Origin: Amphibalanus amphitrite
Taxonomy: Eukaryota; Arthropoda; Thecostraca; Balanomorpha; Balanidae
Direction of reading: 5' to 3'
DNA length: 64,000 nt
NCBI RefSeq assembly: GCF_019059575.1
Contig: NW_024881532.1
Location: 620,001-684,000 of the forward strand
Below are positions 11,891-25,300 of this stretch, one piece after another. The notes beneath the pieces were generated by a model that saw only the letters and a program-made list of their open reading frames with translations, had not been told where the DNA came from and did not search any database. The stretch's first letter is position 1. The number at the start of each line of letters is the position of its first letter. A program made the translations under genes and the position numbers.

Positions 11891-13969
11891 AGGTGGGCCA
11901 GTTACCGTCATCGGCACTGTTTTATTGTCTCGGTCGGGCACGGCTCCGTCGTAAAGAAGCCATCTCGCCACGTAAACAGCCACTTGTGAAGGGCAGTGGC
12001 CGGTGCGGGGGAAACGCAGGAACGGGAGTGTTTGTGCGCCGCGTCCGGGAGGTCAGAGAAATATGGCGGCAGACGGGCGGTGCGAAACGATTTGTTGACC
12101 GCAGTACTTTGCTGATGCTGATTGATGGGCTGTTCGTTTGTTGATGGGCAAATGAGGATAAAGACATGTGGAAGCAGGAGCATGTGGCTAAAATTTAAGT
12201 TTAACAGTAATTACATTGGGTGCATTTTATCTACATTCAGTTTCGCCTTTGCCAAATCAAAACCAATGACTTTCCATTGGAAATCATACTCTGAGCAGCA
12301 ATTATCAATTATTTATTTTGTCCGCCCGACCTACGCCTATCTGAGTCGTCCACCTACTCCATCCGTCACGCTCGGGTGATGAGCGATGGGTGGAGCAGCT
12401 TCCACTGCTCTTTCACTAATCACTCGGGACGGCTGACGGTCGGTCCAGTAGAGAGATTGGCAGTTGGCGAAGTCGGTAGATCAGCTGGCCTAGGCGGATG
12501 GATAAGATAAAGCACAGTGTATATAAATAAAGTAAAGGGATAAAGTACCTCCCGTAGCGGCTACATTTGCCCCGCAGATTGGCGGCTTTTCCAATGCCGT
12601 GCCAGTGGTGTGGGTGGAAGAGCGATGGGCTGACTCGATTCCTGATTGGTTGCGGGATCACGGTGCATTGCTTTCTGTGAATGTCGGCACGCTCCTAGGG
12701 ATTGGTTCACCCACGCATCATTTATCTTTAAGACGCTGCTTTATGTTTTTATCTATTTTTTGTTCAAGATCTGTTTTGTGCTTTTGTTTTGCTTATATTT
12801 TTTATTTGATGAATGATTGATAAAGAAGACGATTGCTTCCTTAGATCTCAAGAGTATTTGTTATAAGATGTCTCATGTCTGTGCCACCCTAATTGTCCGA
12901 TTTCCTCAGCTCCTGTACCCGTCTGTGGCTTAGCGGCATTGCCTTGGCTATCAGCCTGCCGTTGGCTTTCAGACTCGGGTGGACCCGTCCACTTGCCCGG
13001 AGTCCCTTGTCTGCCGTGCGCCCCGGCCTGCCGTTTTCCTTCCATTCTTAGTCCTGCGTGTCTGTCAGTTGCCCCTCTCCACTCTCTTCCCATCCATTCC
13101 GACCCCCAATGCTCTCCGTCCGCCCACACCCCGTCACTGCTCTGGTGTCCAGGTATTTGTGGTCCGGAAATGAGGGACTAGTCGACACGCGCCGAACCAA
13201 TCTGGGACGCGGCCAGGGGTCCTTCTGTTACTCTGTGACTGCCAATTACCTCAGTCAGTATGCCAGACAGTGTAACAATTTAAGTCTTATACGTGTTTGC
13301 TATTGCTGGCTTTTTACAAACTTCATTCTCATTGGGGCTGGGTATGTGATTATTGTCCAAGAAATTAGTTTTGCTTAGTTTTAATTTCGTTTTCGCTGCT
13401 AAGAAGATTCAATCATGTTACTAAAAGTCACAGTTTTCAGGCTCACGCTGATGCTGTTAGTCCTGGTGGGGTCACGTTTCAAAGACCTCCATAGCTAAAA
13501 TATAATACTTTTACACAGGCTCTCTTTGACATAAATTTTGTTATTGTCATCGCTAGTCTTCTGAGAGCCAAATATCACAAGAATAACCTTGGAAGAACCT
13601 CAAACCGATTTAACAGCTTCCTCTTCCCGCATGAGATAACCCACCAGTCTGGGAGAGACAATGCGGTCTCTGATGGCCCTTTGCTAGCCATAAGAGGACC
13701 TCCCGCAGGATTGCCAGGTTTTCCAGCCTGACAGTATCGTCAGCTACTTGCCTTTCTATCTTTTTCCTCATCTGTCTTGGCGCGGTAAACTGATCGGCAA
13801 ATTTTCGAACCGTGTTTTATCGCTTGCATTTTCTGCGGCAACCAACTGTTCTGCATCATGCTCGCATATCATCATGGAATGTAACGTCTCTTGGCTCTTT
13901 TTCTACCTTTAAATTGGTGATGTCAGTTTCCACGACGTTTATGGCTGCTTATATCAACCAGACCACTCC
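11891..13969. other. Intergenic, no gene recognised
   Basis: Mixed-composition DNA. No conserved exon, repeat end or RNA gene could be supported. Confidence 0.4.
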
Positions 13970-13977
13970 CTGGGCAA

Positions 13978-15864
13978 TAGGGTGTCTCGAAAAATAAAGT
14001 TGACACGCCTATAGTCCAAAACATTTGCAATCGAGTCTGGTGGTTTCGAAAATCGCAATTAAAAAATTATGAGCCATTGTCTTCAACAAGCGCAGTCGCG
14101 ATTTCCAAAAGCTTGCACCCACTTTTCGGGCGTTGCAGTCTCCATTGGTTTTACTTGGTGTTAGTGGCAGTAATAATACGGTGGTTTTCACGAAAGTCTC
14201 AGGCAGAGTTCGTGGGTGAAGAGTTTAAGCGTAGTTTCAGGTCGGTAGTTAATTGACTTTATTTAGTGTAGACGTTGTCGATACACTTTTTAAAGTCACG
14301 CCTGTAATGCGATCTTCGCTTCAGCGCAGCTAAACTCTGGACAAACCACGTCCGGCACCAGCCCATAATCTCAGTCGGAACTCGGACCAGACACGCTAGC
14401 GCCACAGACGCCTATGTAGTCGACACTCGAGCCCCTCGAGCCCAACCGCGGCAGCAGCACAGTGATAACTTTCGTCTGCTCTAACCATAATAATAGTACC
14501 CAAGCCACAATTGTGAGCCGTCTCGTGTCCAGATCCTGCCGAGGACGAGAACGACGGCCGCTGCCGCCCATGGAGGAGCGCTGAGTTTCACCTCGAGGGG
14601 CTGCGGCCGCCAGTGTTGATTGCACTCTCGTGATGGTGTCGACTGTCGATGTATGCATTGGTGGTGAAGTTCCTCATTCATTCTCAGGCCATGGCAAAGC
14701 CCGGTCCAAGTACCCGTAACCAGACCGTGGTCCCGGTCCTGAATGTCCACCCAGCAGACTTTCCTCCAGCTCCAATGGTCTCTTACACTGGCGGATCCAG
14801 GAAGGGGCATTTAGGGCTATGCCCCCCCCCCCCAAAGGCCTAAAGTGGCCTGGTTGCCCCCCCAAACGATAATGAAACATGGTTCAATCAGTGCGTGACC
14901 CAGCAGCCAAGTTAAACAGGGGGTGTTTTACCACCTCCCGGCCCTCAAAGGTTGCGCCAAGCACCGACCCGGAGCGGGTTAACTGGTCGATAAAAGCAAT
15001 GTGAAGTGTTTACAAAGTGATATAAAGGCATGGGTCGGGTGGGTTACCATTTCTATATTTTTTTTTAGTTAAAAAATGTTCATCGTGTCAGGGCTGTGAC
15101 GAAAAATAAGTGGCCTAAATCCGATGAGAAAATAGGATTTGGGGGCACGCTAGGTTTGGCTCCTGCATGAGTTGCCCCCCCCCCCCCAAAAAAAAAAAAA
15201 ACGCAAATCTGGATCCGCTAGTCTTCCTCGCACGCAGCTTCCGTGGAGAAGCGATGTTCTCCGATGATTCCTGAAGCAGAGGAATGCTGCTAGCGCAGAA
15301 GAGAGTCGCAGAAGCGTGTCGGCCATGACGGCCGATATCAATGTCAGCCGTGCGAAGTCAAGGCTCGACCTCCCACTTATCCGGTCAAAAAATTGGAATG
15401 GAGTGCGCTCAAGAGCAAGACAGAAACGTAGAAAACGCGGCATATCATGTGTGTTGGCATTCTTACTGCATTTTACCTAGTCAGCAACATGGATATTAGC
15501 TTTTAGCATAACCTACTGTCAGCAGGATGAGTATCACTCAGGTAGCAATTTTTGGATATGTTGCGCTAGGAAAGTGTCTTTAGTAAATGTTTATGCAACA
15601 AATGTATTGGTTCGTTGAAAGATCGCAAGCTGAAGCGAAAATGCATTTATACGGTTTACGTGAAAATAACACCGAAGAAAGCCTACGGAGACTGCAACGC
15701 CAGAAATTGTCAGGAAAGGGTTACGATAGACGAGGTGCGCTGGTTCTTAACATTAAATGAATTTTTTTTTAATCATCATTTCATGTCATAATAAGGCTAG
15801 ATGCAAGTGGTTTTTGCTATAGGAAGTGAATTAATTTTTTTGACCCCACTTTCGAGACACCCTA
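13978..15864. mobile_element. hAT-like element with 8-bp target duplication (1,887 bp)
   Basis: 15-bp perfect inverted ends TAGGGTGTCTCGAAA. The 8-bp direct repeat CTGGGCAA abuts both ends (13970-13977 and 15865-15872). TAGGG fits the YARNG start of hAT elements, and 8 bp is the hAT duplication size. Subterminal inverted blocks (GCGTTGCAGTCTCC near 14124 and its inverse near 15688) are also present. No transposase is recognised; a smaller MITE is nested at 14786-15223. Confidence 0.72.
14786..15223. mobile_element. Nested hAT-type MITE (438 bp)
   Basis: Left end CACTGGCGGATCCAGG; right end TCTGGATCCGCTAGTC is its imperfect inverse. CA(C/G)TGGCGGATCC is a common hAT MITE terminus. C-runs lie near both ends. 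No clear target duplication. Confidence 0.6.
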
Positions 15865-16202
15865 CTGGGCAACTTGGAAAGCGTTGGTCGCAGTCCCTCA
15901 GCTGAGTATTTTACAACCTTGCCGCTAGATGGCAGTGGTAGTAGTGGCCTGGAAGGTATGCTGCACCGCACGGTCTTATTCGAGCGCAGTCAGCGAAATA
16001 TCTCTGGGAATCATGAACGAACCACAGCTTTACCGGAGCGGTAGTCGATAACCATACTTGCCCAACCGAAAACTGTTTGCCATTGAAAGTTGTATCAGCC
16101 GCAGTGATTTTTGTTCAATGCTGGGAACCGTGCGCTGCGTCCATTGAGTCAGTGTTTGCTGCTGCATGAGTGTCTCTGACATGTTTCTCCTTCTATGCAC
16201 AG

Positions 16203-16351
16203 GTGCGGGAATGCCCGACATGTCGGGAGTTTCTGAGAAGTTGAATCAGAGCGCCAAAACATTCGGAAGTTTCCTCTCCTCGGCTTTCAATAAGGCCGGC
16301 AAAACCGTCTCAGAAGCAGGCAGCAAGATCAAGAAGTCGGTGGCCGAAAAT
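16203..16351 (+). CDS. SYAP1: SYAP1 exon (first one found), residues 1-47
   Basis: The acceptor AG is at 16201-16202 after a pyrimidine tract (tttctccttctatgcacag). The donor is AAAAT|GTGAGT after 16351, phase 0. Eight bases precede the ATG at 16211 and stay open in the same frame, so they could be coding from an upstream exon or 5' UTR. The encoded helix (KLNQSAKTFGSFLSSAFNKA, then KIKKSVAEN) matches the region just before the BSD domain of SYAP1 proteins. Confidence 0.85.
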
Positions 16352-19300
16352 GTGAGTATATTTCGTTTTTCTGTTCTATTGATCGCTGACTACGGGGCAG
16401 GTAATTGCGGTTGATAAGGGTTCATATTCGCCGTGCTCCCGATTACAGTGATATGACGCAGCTAGCAGGCGGCATCGTTCATCGTCACGGATCCGGGCGA
16501 CGTTGCCAAATTCCTACGCATCGCAACATGTGCCAAATTTCTGCAGACGATAAAATGATAGCTTTGCGTTCTCTCCTGTGTGCTCAATAAATCGCGTGTC
16601 CATGCAAGGATGTGCCATCTTATTTCCATTTCAACCCCATCTCCATCTCATCACTTTTTCCGTGTCATTTTCATCCCTCCCACCCGCCTCTCTCCTGTCC
16701 ATTTATGCGCCCGTCGCCATCTTCTGCTGCGTTTCCACTCGATGGTGTCTGCGCTCCGTGCCAGCGCCCGCCCCGCTATAGTGATGTTCCGCGCAGACCG
16801 TGTGCGGAATATCGCCCCGCCCGGGGCTGATGTCGTTCGATTCCGGCCGTACGTGGTCTGATTGGGGCAGTAGGGCAGTGACTCCAGACGGGGGGAGGGG
16901 AGATGGTTCTGGCAGTTTGAAAGACCGGTCGGGGAATACGCGGGGAAAACGAGAAGATGGCGAGGAGTGGCGGCGAAGTGCGCCCCGGCGTGATAGAAGG
17001 GCGTGCGAGAGGTAAGAGTTAGATGAGAGTAGCGTTTGGTTGTAGTGGGATGGGGCTGCTGTTTTGTTGAGAGGGCTCTTATTTAAGCGAGATTAATTAA
17101 ACTGTTATTATGTTAAGCAGGATGAAGAGCGTCGCGCTCAACGGTGGAGTATTACTAGGGGTAGTTAATAGTCAGACTGGGATTTCTTTTGAATTTGATC
17201 CTGTTGACTGGCAAATGATCGTCAGAGTGAGGCTATTCTCCGTTTACGAGTATGTCCGTTTACGTTTACGAGTATCTGTCTTTTGTGCATTATATAAAGT
17301 ATGACCATTCTGTAGGCTTATCGCAATGCACTCCTGCCTAATGCTTATCCATGTTTTATTTGGACAGTCATCAGTATTTACGGCGTTTCTCGGACGGACT
17401 TCTTGCTTCGTCTCTCAGTGGGCCGACCACTGTTCCCGTAACTTCCCGCAGCTTACCCAGTGGGTCTGTGGTTGGGGCAGGCCGCCTCGCGTCCCATGGG
17501 GCCGTCCTGTGCGTGATCGCGGTTCAAACCAGATTATCCCGGCCTCGGTTTATCACGTCTGGGGCCAGCCGGAACTGCTTGGCTAGCGGCTACCAGCAAT
17601 TGGCGTCTGTTGCTCTCCATCTGCACCAGACTCGATTCCGATTCTGTTCTACCTCTCCATCTCATCCCATTGTATCCTATCATATCATATCCTGTCTCAT
17701 CTCATCTCATCTCATCCCATTCAAATCCAAATGAGCCGACTGCTCGATGGGATTGGTTGGCCATGTTGCTATTTACCGTTCTATGTGTCTTTCCCGCGCG
17801 AGAGAACATTGAACCCGATCGTCCCTTCCCAAGCCTACCGTAGGCTGCTTAAAGGTTCCACCAGAGTATGTACTGCGCTGTAAGTGTAAGAAGAATTACC
17901 AGCTGCCAGTGCTGATGAGCGAGATAAATCTTCCCGACCACTAACGTTTCAAGCCGTTTGACATGACGGCCAGACGTGGTCTCACAAGGGTCAGAGACTC
18001 ATTACTCAGAGCTCCCGACCAGGGGCGTGTCATGAGGTACGGAGCAGTTTGGTCACAGTTGGCCCGACTGGCCGTCGGAGGTAATTACCGAACAGTTTGG
18101 CACGTGACCGCACGTTGGACGGTTCTTTTGACGGCCGCTGTAACTCTCCGTAATTACGGGTAGTGGTGACGGCTGACTCTCGGAGAGTGGATATAACTGG
18201 CTGAGACGGAGATGGGTACGCCCGACGCGGGGTAGTGGAATGGACAGTGCGGTGGGTGGGAGGGGCTGCGGCTCTGGACTGGCGTAGCTGAGAGCAGCCG
18301 CGATGGATGGAAGGGATCTCCGTGACTGGGAGAAGTCGTTCGAAGTGCTAGTTTTGGGTGTTGGGACTGTGTCTTGATCTTTGTCTTTGACGCGCAAGCT
18401 GTTTACCCGGCTGGTAGACATACGCTGTTTAAACAGCACATGACTTTCGTAATATTTGTTTTTAGTTAAGCAATAGATTCGCCAAAGCTTTAACAATAAT
18501 AATGACAGCCAGTCCATCAAAAGAGCAGATTCGCTCCATTTTTCACAGGCTCAGCCGCCGGAGATCCCCCCACACATTTCATTCAATGTGCCACATGAGC
18601 CGACAAGGTGGATCTCTAATGAAATTAGACTGTTGCGGGCTTCATTCCTTGTCGGAACAGATTTGCTTTTGCGCTTTTAAGAAAATTGTTTCCTGACTTC
18701 GCCAGTCACATTGCTTTCCAGGTGAAAATTGTTGTACCAACGCATGCATGTAAACGTTTCAGACCTGCAACGTTGCTAGACTTCAAGCTGTAAGTGGACG
18801 GGTGGAGCGGACTCGTGCACAGGGGAGCTTAAACAAACGCGTGATGAATTGTAAGGAAAATACAATAATGTATCAGTTCATGGTGTCAGAAGGCTGACTG
18901 TGAAGAAAGGATCCTTTGAGCTAGTGTTAAGAACTGTTCAATAATATGACTGATGACTACGTTGCATACCTTTAAACCCGAATGCGTACATATTTGCCTG
19001 TCATAGGTCGCAAGACGACGGAACAATTACCTGAACTTGGGCTGATCAAACACCCGACAGGTCAGTTGTGTAAGAGTTTACACAGCCGCACACACCCGCT
19101 GCTGTACAACCTATGACCGGTGACACCTCCATTCACAGAGCATGTTGACTGAGTTCAACAAGGAGAACGAGGCTTTCATCAACAGCAAGAAGTCGCCGTC
19201 GGAGGCGGTGGCCCCCTGGGTCGGATACGCGGACGAGGAGACCCTGAAGGAGCAGATCCTCGCCCTCTCCACGGTAAGTGACGGCCAGATCATCGCCTAC

Positions 19301-22300
19301 AGGCGCCTGCCGGATTAACCCTGGACAGGTGATTAGGAGCCTATGGGAGCGGTGCGCCATGTCGCGCGGCTAAGTGGAATTTCCGGGAGTCAGAAATGTC
19401 ACGTTCGTGCAGCGGACGGCACGAGACTGGAAGTCCGCCGGACGCTGCACTGGTAATATGAGGCCGCTGCCGAGCAACGAAAGACGAGATGTCATCCTGA
19501 TTTCAATTTCAATTGCTTGAGCCATGCTTGTTTTATATTGATATTTAATGTTATGTATGTTACTATACATTTGATTTTTTTTTTTCATTAGATGTCTATG
19601 TATCGTTAGCATTTTGGTTACATGCGCAATAACATGGCATCTGGCTAGCCCACGGGCAGGGTCCTCTCCTTCAAGAATGGAATGACGTAGAATTACCATA
19701 TGTTTGTCTCTTGTGTTGACTGCTTACTCTCTCTGAAAAACTCGGATCCTTACATTAAATACATTTGATGCGTCGTTCTAGGAATTGTTATTGCTTCCTT
19801 CTGGTAATGTAGAAGAGCATCAACATTTCATTGTTTTCCTAATCGCTGTTCCGTTAAAGTTTTGAGATGCAGTAGCAAGAGAACTGATGCAGTTCCAACT
19901 TTTGAGATGCACACACTCTCCTAGGGCCTTAAAGCCGTTAACTTGTTTTTCTTTGCCCGCTCTCCCCTAACTTCTAGCCTGTTATGCTAACCGGATAACA
20001 AGTAGATGCCATATTTCGCTGGAAAACATTGTTGCCTTATCCGTGACTGCACATTCCCACCTCACCATTTGTTACCTGTTGCCGGGTCGCGGTGTGACCG
20101 GCCGTCCCCATGGACCTTCCTCTGCCGACCGCCCCCCCCCGCCCCCCCTCCCCCGGCCCAGTGACCGGCATTCATCTGTGACGTCACCAGTCAATAGCCA
20201 TTGTCGTCTGGGGTCTCAGGGCGGCGGCCGGCTAGGCCGGGTGAGTCAGACGGGACCATGAGCGAATGTGGCGCGATGTTCCACTGGGCCAGACAGCAGT
20301 CATGGCCCAGTGTTATGCTGAGATGGCAGCGGACATAGCGAGGTGTCCGTCCGGGCAAACAGATATCTGACCCAGTGACTTTTTGTTCCATTTATTTTGC
20401 GTCTTTTCTTATTTTTTAGTTTTTCTACGGCCTTCCTCGCACATCCTACTTCGACTGTCTTCCTTTGTGTTACGCTACTTTGCATAAAATGTGGCGATCG
20501 TTTTGTCAGCATGACATTTCTGTTATTTCCCTTGTGTTTTCCGCGTTCGGACGGCAATACATCGGCGGTGTAGTGGATATCCCGTGGGACGTCTGAACGG
20601 CGATGTCTGCCCCTATGTAATAGGCCGCTGGCAACTGTGGCCGCCTCTGTTCCCGGCCGGCAGTGTGCTGCGGACACTCGGTGGCCAGTGGCCGTGTCAT
20701 TACCGACCACGGCGGCGGACGCGGTCACTGCTCGCCGGGGCCGCGGGCCGCCCCGCTGGCCGCCGCCGGGCCGGGTCGGCTTCGAGTGGGAGAATGCGCC
20801 GCCGCTCCTCGTGGGGTGCCGTATTGATCCCGACTCGGCCCGGCGGCTGCTTCTGCCAGCACCCTCCGGCGCCGCCCGACGCGGCCCACGCGGTCGGCCT
20901 GCCTTCTGGGCGCTGGGCCCGGAGCGGGGCAGCCCTGAGTGGTCAGATGGCCCACAGACCGCCATATGACCAGCGAGTGCTGAGCGCGGCTGGAGCCGCC
21001 GGCCTGGCTGCATCAGCTGCTGAGTGTCGACCCGGCTATATCGGCCGCCGGGACGCTGACTGGCCGCGGCTGGTGTCCGGCTCCGCGGCGAGACGACCGC
21101 TGTCGTGAGCCGTGCTGTGCCGTCGTATTGTGCCTGCTCAGCAGTGTTCCGGCGCGCTCAGCACACGACCGGCTGGCACCGCGCTGACTGCGACCGCTGC
21201 GGTCGGCCGCTGGGGCGGTGCCGCCCAGCCGTATCGATCAGGGACGATGGCCCGCCACCCGGGTGCCCCTGTGACGATTGTGACTTCCGGTCGACCCGTC
21301 CCCTCCCCACGGGCGTCTCGGGCCCCGGATGGTGTTTTCGGCTCTCTATCGGCAAATTATCCGGGCCAGATATCGTGCCCTTTCTTCAGGCGGCTCTTTG
21401 TGTTCGGCAGACGGAAGTCGGTCAGTGGCTGCGAGCAGGGTGTGGTGGCGAGCGGGCCACTGGGCAGCGCGGCGCTGTGCCAACAATGGTGCTGTTATCG
21501 CCGCCCTCTCCCTCTCCCTCCTCTCTCCCACTCTCTCCACTCCCCGGGGGCTGTGTTTGCGCCTCTGATGGACGCCGGGCTGTTACTGCAGTCGTCTGAC
21601 CGAGTCGCGAGCCCCAGTGCCGTTCTGTTTGCTCTGGACAGCTCTGACCGCGAAGAATGTGTATTGCGTGTGCCTGCTCTGCCCGCGGTCAATGCGTGGG
21701 AATCGCCGGCATGGCTTTGATGATCAAAGTTGTACTGGTAGATGTTTGCTTGCCGGAGGCTTTTATACTTTGCAGATCGAGCTCCTGGTTCTATTGGAAG
21801 CGATCAGTGGGGCGTCGCAGTTGTAAAATGAAACGGAATTTATCTTTTACACCTTAACATATTCCGATAGCGTGTTCGGAACTTATTTACCGGTGGCTAT
21901 CGCCTTCCCGTCTGGCTGGTGTTTGTCCCGCCGCGCCGATGGGATGCAGCCTCCACCCCGGACGGTATTCATCAGGCCGGACACGGGCTGGTGGGCACCT
22001 CGGTCCCACCGCGAACCCGAGCCCGAAACCAGCGGCGGCGAACTGACGCCGGAATAGGGCGCTCCATCATAGACGAGGCCGGCCGCCGGGCGGCCATTTG
22101 CGTCCAATGGCCCCCAGATTTGGGCAATATATTCTCTCGCCGTGTCGCTAAGGGGAGTCGCTGCTAGTGCTGAGCGCCCAGACATTCTTTTTTATGTGTG
22201 GATGATGACGTCGGGGACATATGTCAGTGGTAAATTTCGCATGGGTCATTGCTTGTGACTCATCTTTGCTTGAGTATGATAAAGATTCAGTGACCACGTT

Positions 22301-25300
22301 TCCGTGGACATCACTGATCCGGATTAATAAAAATGGATTAGCTAATCCAGTATAGTTAGCCAATGTAGGTATGAAAATGAGGGATTAACTAACTATATAA
22401 GACTAATCCACTTTGAATTTTATCCTGTAACGAAGAGTTCGAGAAATATACCTAATGCGATTTAGATTTGCTGATCCGGATCAGTGATACCCATGGAAAC
22501 GGGGTCACTGTAACGTATTTTCACATTTATGGTTCGAATGTGAACGGTCTGTATCCGATTCTGATTTGGCTGAGTGTCGTGCCGTCTCGTGCGCTCAGAT
22601 TTGACTGTGCTATGCGGTACAGCATCATTTCAGGCGCCATACACTAACGCCATCTATGAACAAGTCCGACACATAGACGCGGGCGGTAAGCCTTCGCGTG
22701 ACTGGCGCAGAGCAAGAAGGCGTGAGGGGTGAATAGCAAAACAGCAAATTGATATTTAGCGACAAGGACATTGTTATGATATTGAAACGGCGAATTTAAC
22801 TGTTGCACCATGTTTTTTTTATCGCGCAGACCTAGTCTCAGCCGCACTCCATCCTCTTCCTTAATCGTTTTCAATTCGCTTACTTTCTGTTACCACTTGA
22901 ACATGGTATTTACCTCTGTTTGGTCCAGTTGAAGACGCAGAGGCGTGCTGGAGTCATCCGGATGGATGGTTTGCTTCTCTGCCGGCGGTGGCGGATGATC
23001 ATGATGCGTCTTCCGAACCGTGTCGCTCATCGTCTCCATCTGTGTCTAACCCCTTCTCCCACCCCTTTTCCCACTCGTCTCCATCCCTGCCCTGCCTGCC
23101 AACCTATCTCCCAACCGTCTCCGAACTATCCTAGCTCTTCGACCGCCATTCTTACATCATTGCTGAATGTGATACTCGCCACTCTGTCCATCCACCGCAC
23201 AGTGGGCGATCCGGCCGGTGTAGCCTCGCGAAACCTATCGGCATTCATAACATCCATGTTTTTGAAGCTAGAACCACAGTATTTAGGAGCAACCTTCTTG
23301 AATATCCAATGAGCATATGTTTTAAATAAGGACGACTATCTCCTTTAGGATTTGTGCTCTGTGGCGAGCTTGCACTTTGCCTAATTGCTGCTCGAATAAC
23401 GCATGAATACTTTTGAGGGTATGTCGAAATTTATGACGATATGATATGAGCTGGGTAGGACATTTAAATGGTGTGTACCTCCGTAGAAAATTGCTTCCAA
23501 ACCAACTTTTTATTCAAACGATTATGCCCTACCAATTTATACATATCATGAAACAGCGTAAATCTCGCCCGGCAACGCCCCATTTCATAACGTGACCCAA
23601 GCAGCGGATTTGGTTTTTGGTAAATAACTTCGCAAAAAATGGCCGCAGAGCCACGATTCTGACATCGCCGTGTTCGCCTTGCTCAGGCGCGTCGAATGGT
23701 ATACTTTTTGTTCAGGTGAGGCCACCGTAAGGTGTTGACCGTAAGGTGTCGAGTCAAGGTCAGGTCAGAGGTCTTAAAATCACGAAGTTGGTCGAAGGAG
23801 GTCATATCGCATATCATTCGATTCGGCAGGTCTTTCGGAGTCCATTGGTGACGTTGTCGACTCTCAAGCTCAATTTGATCGGGAGTTATTGACGAAAAAC
23901 TCGTATGACCCTAGTGACGTCATAAATGACGTCATGCAAGGTCAACAATGCAAAAATGCAGCATCAGATCTTGCAAGGAGTGTATGAAGTAACGATTCCA
24001 TGTACTTGAGACTATTGAATATCATTCCTGGCGCCAAAATAACAGTTTTCATTTTTCCCCATTGACGTATAGGTGAGGTCACGTGACCAACTTGACTTTA
24101 TGTGACATTTAGGAAAAATTTGAGATATAAAAGTTGTAAAACCTCTAAAGGACAATAAGTCCAGCAAGTCTCACCTCCCTGTGAAAGTTACTCTGGCACT
24201 GAGAGCGTTGCAAGGTTGCGACATCTGAGGATCGTGCAGAGGTTCATTTATGACGTCATAGGTCAGTGACCTGACCTGACTTGAAAGTGCGGTTGGTGTC
24301 ACAAGATCCAGCGTGCATCAAAGGTCATGTATGCCAAGTTGCAGCTCTCTATTGCCTGGGTGTTTTGAGCTATCGCGAAAACACCCTTTGGGGCATTTAC
24401 CACTTGTGCTCAAGTGCACCAAGCCACGGCCAACCCTTAGAAGAAAAAAGTGTCTGGATGCCAGGGCTGCAAGTGGCTGCAAATTTTATCTGGCTCCCCT
24501 AATAGATAGTGTCTTAGTGCATGCGATACAGCATTATTTTCAGTTCATCCTCGTAAATTTTTTGCTGGGCTTTGTTAATTCAGTGAACGTAATGTTCAGT
24601 GGTAGAAAAGAATATAAAAAGTTAACCTAATTATAAGACATTTTGAACTGATTTTGTCTACTTGCTTTCTATGGCGGAATCGTCTAAACATCTAAATTTC
24701 ACTTTCCATGCAAAATGGATGCTCAACACCTAGCAATTTCATCGTTCCGTAAAATATTCAAAGAGCGTAAAAATCGGCTGTGATTATCCCCCTTATGAAG
24801 TATTACAGAACGCTGTCTTTAACGATACTTTTGTCTACGAAAAAATGTCTCCTGAGCCATGCCAATGCACTTATCGTAATCTTTGATGAATTTTCTGTCG
24901 ACTAGTATGCGTTGTTTTCCAGTTTTCGGAAAAAAGTGTCTTTGAGGTTTCGCGAGGCTAGACCGGGCCGGCCCGATCGCCTACCGTGCACCGGCCGGAG
25001 TCTGTGTTTTTTTTTTCCACCCTGAGACCTTACAGTTCATCCATCCACCGACATGGGGTCTGCGCTCATCCACCGCCTGCCTGCGTATCGCTGTGTGGCG
25101 CCGCCCGAGATGGCGCCGCTGATGACGTCCGTGATGACGTCATGATGTCGTCATTAGCCGGAATGGCCAGTGATGCATCGCCTCTCGTAGGATGTGATAT
25201 TATGATAACAATAAGTGCAGTTTTGTGGTGAGCAGCAGTGTTATATAAGATCGCCAGATTAGAGACTCGATGCAGAGAGGCTAAAATCTGAGGCTGGCTC

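Noticed and set aside
13978..15864. Assigning the TAGGGTGTCTCGAAA element to Tc1/mariner because TA flanks GGGTGTCTCG
   Set aside because: The 8-bp CTGGGCAA repeat abutting TAGGG on both sides is better explained by a hAT-type 8-bp duplication.
18053..18520. 155-codon minus-strand frame
   Set aside because: No splice context, no recognised domain, lies in a SYAP1 intron; likely chance.
20300..21720. Long overlapping open frames (237, 202, 174 and 164 codons) on both strands
   Set aside because: They sit in a CpG-rich block where stops are rare, overlap each other in several frames, and show no domain or conserved motif. Treated as composition artefacts.
24281..24630. 105- and 73-codon frames downstream of an AGGTCA-rich repeat
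   Set aside because: No recognised domain; they lie in repeat-derived intron DNA.
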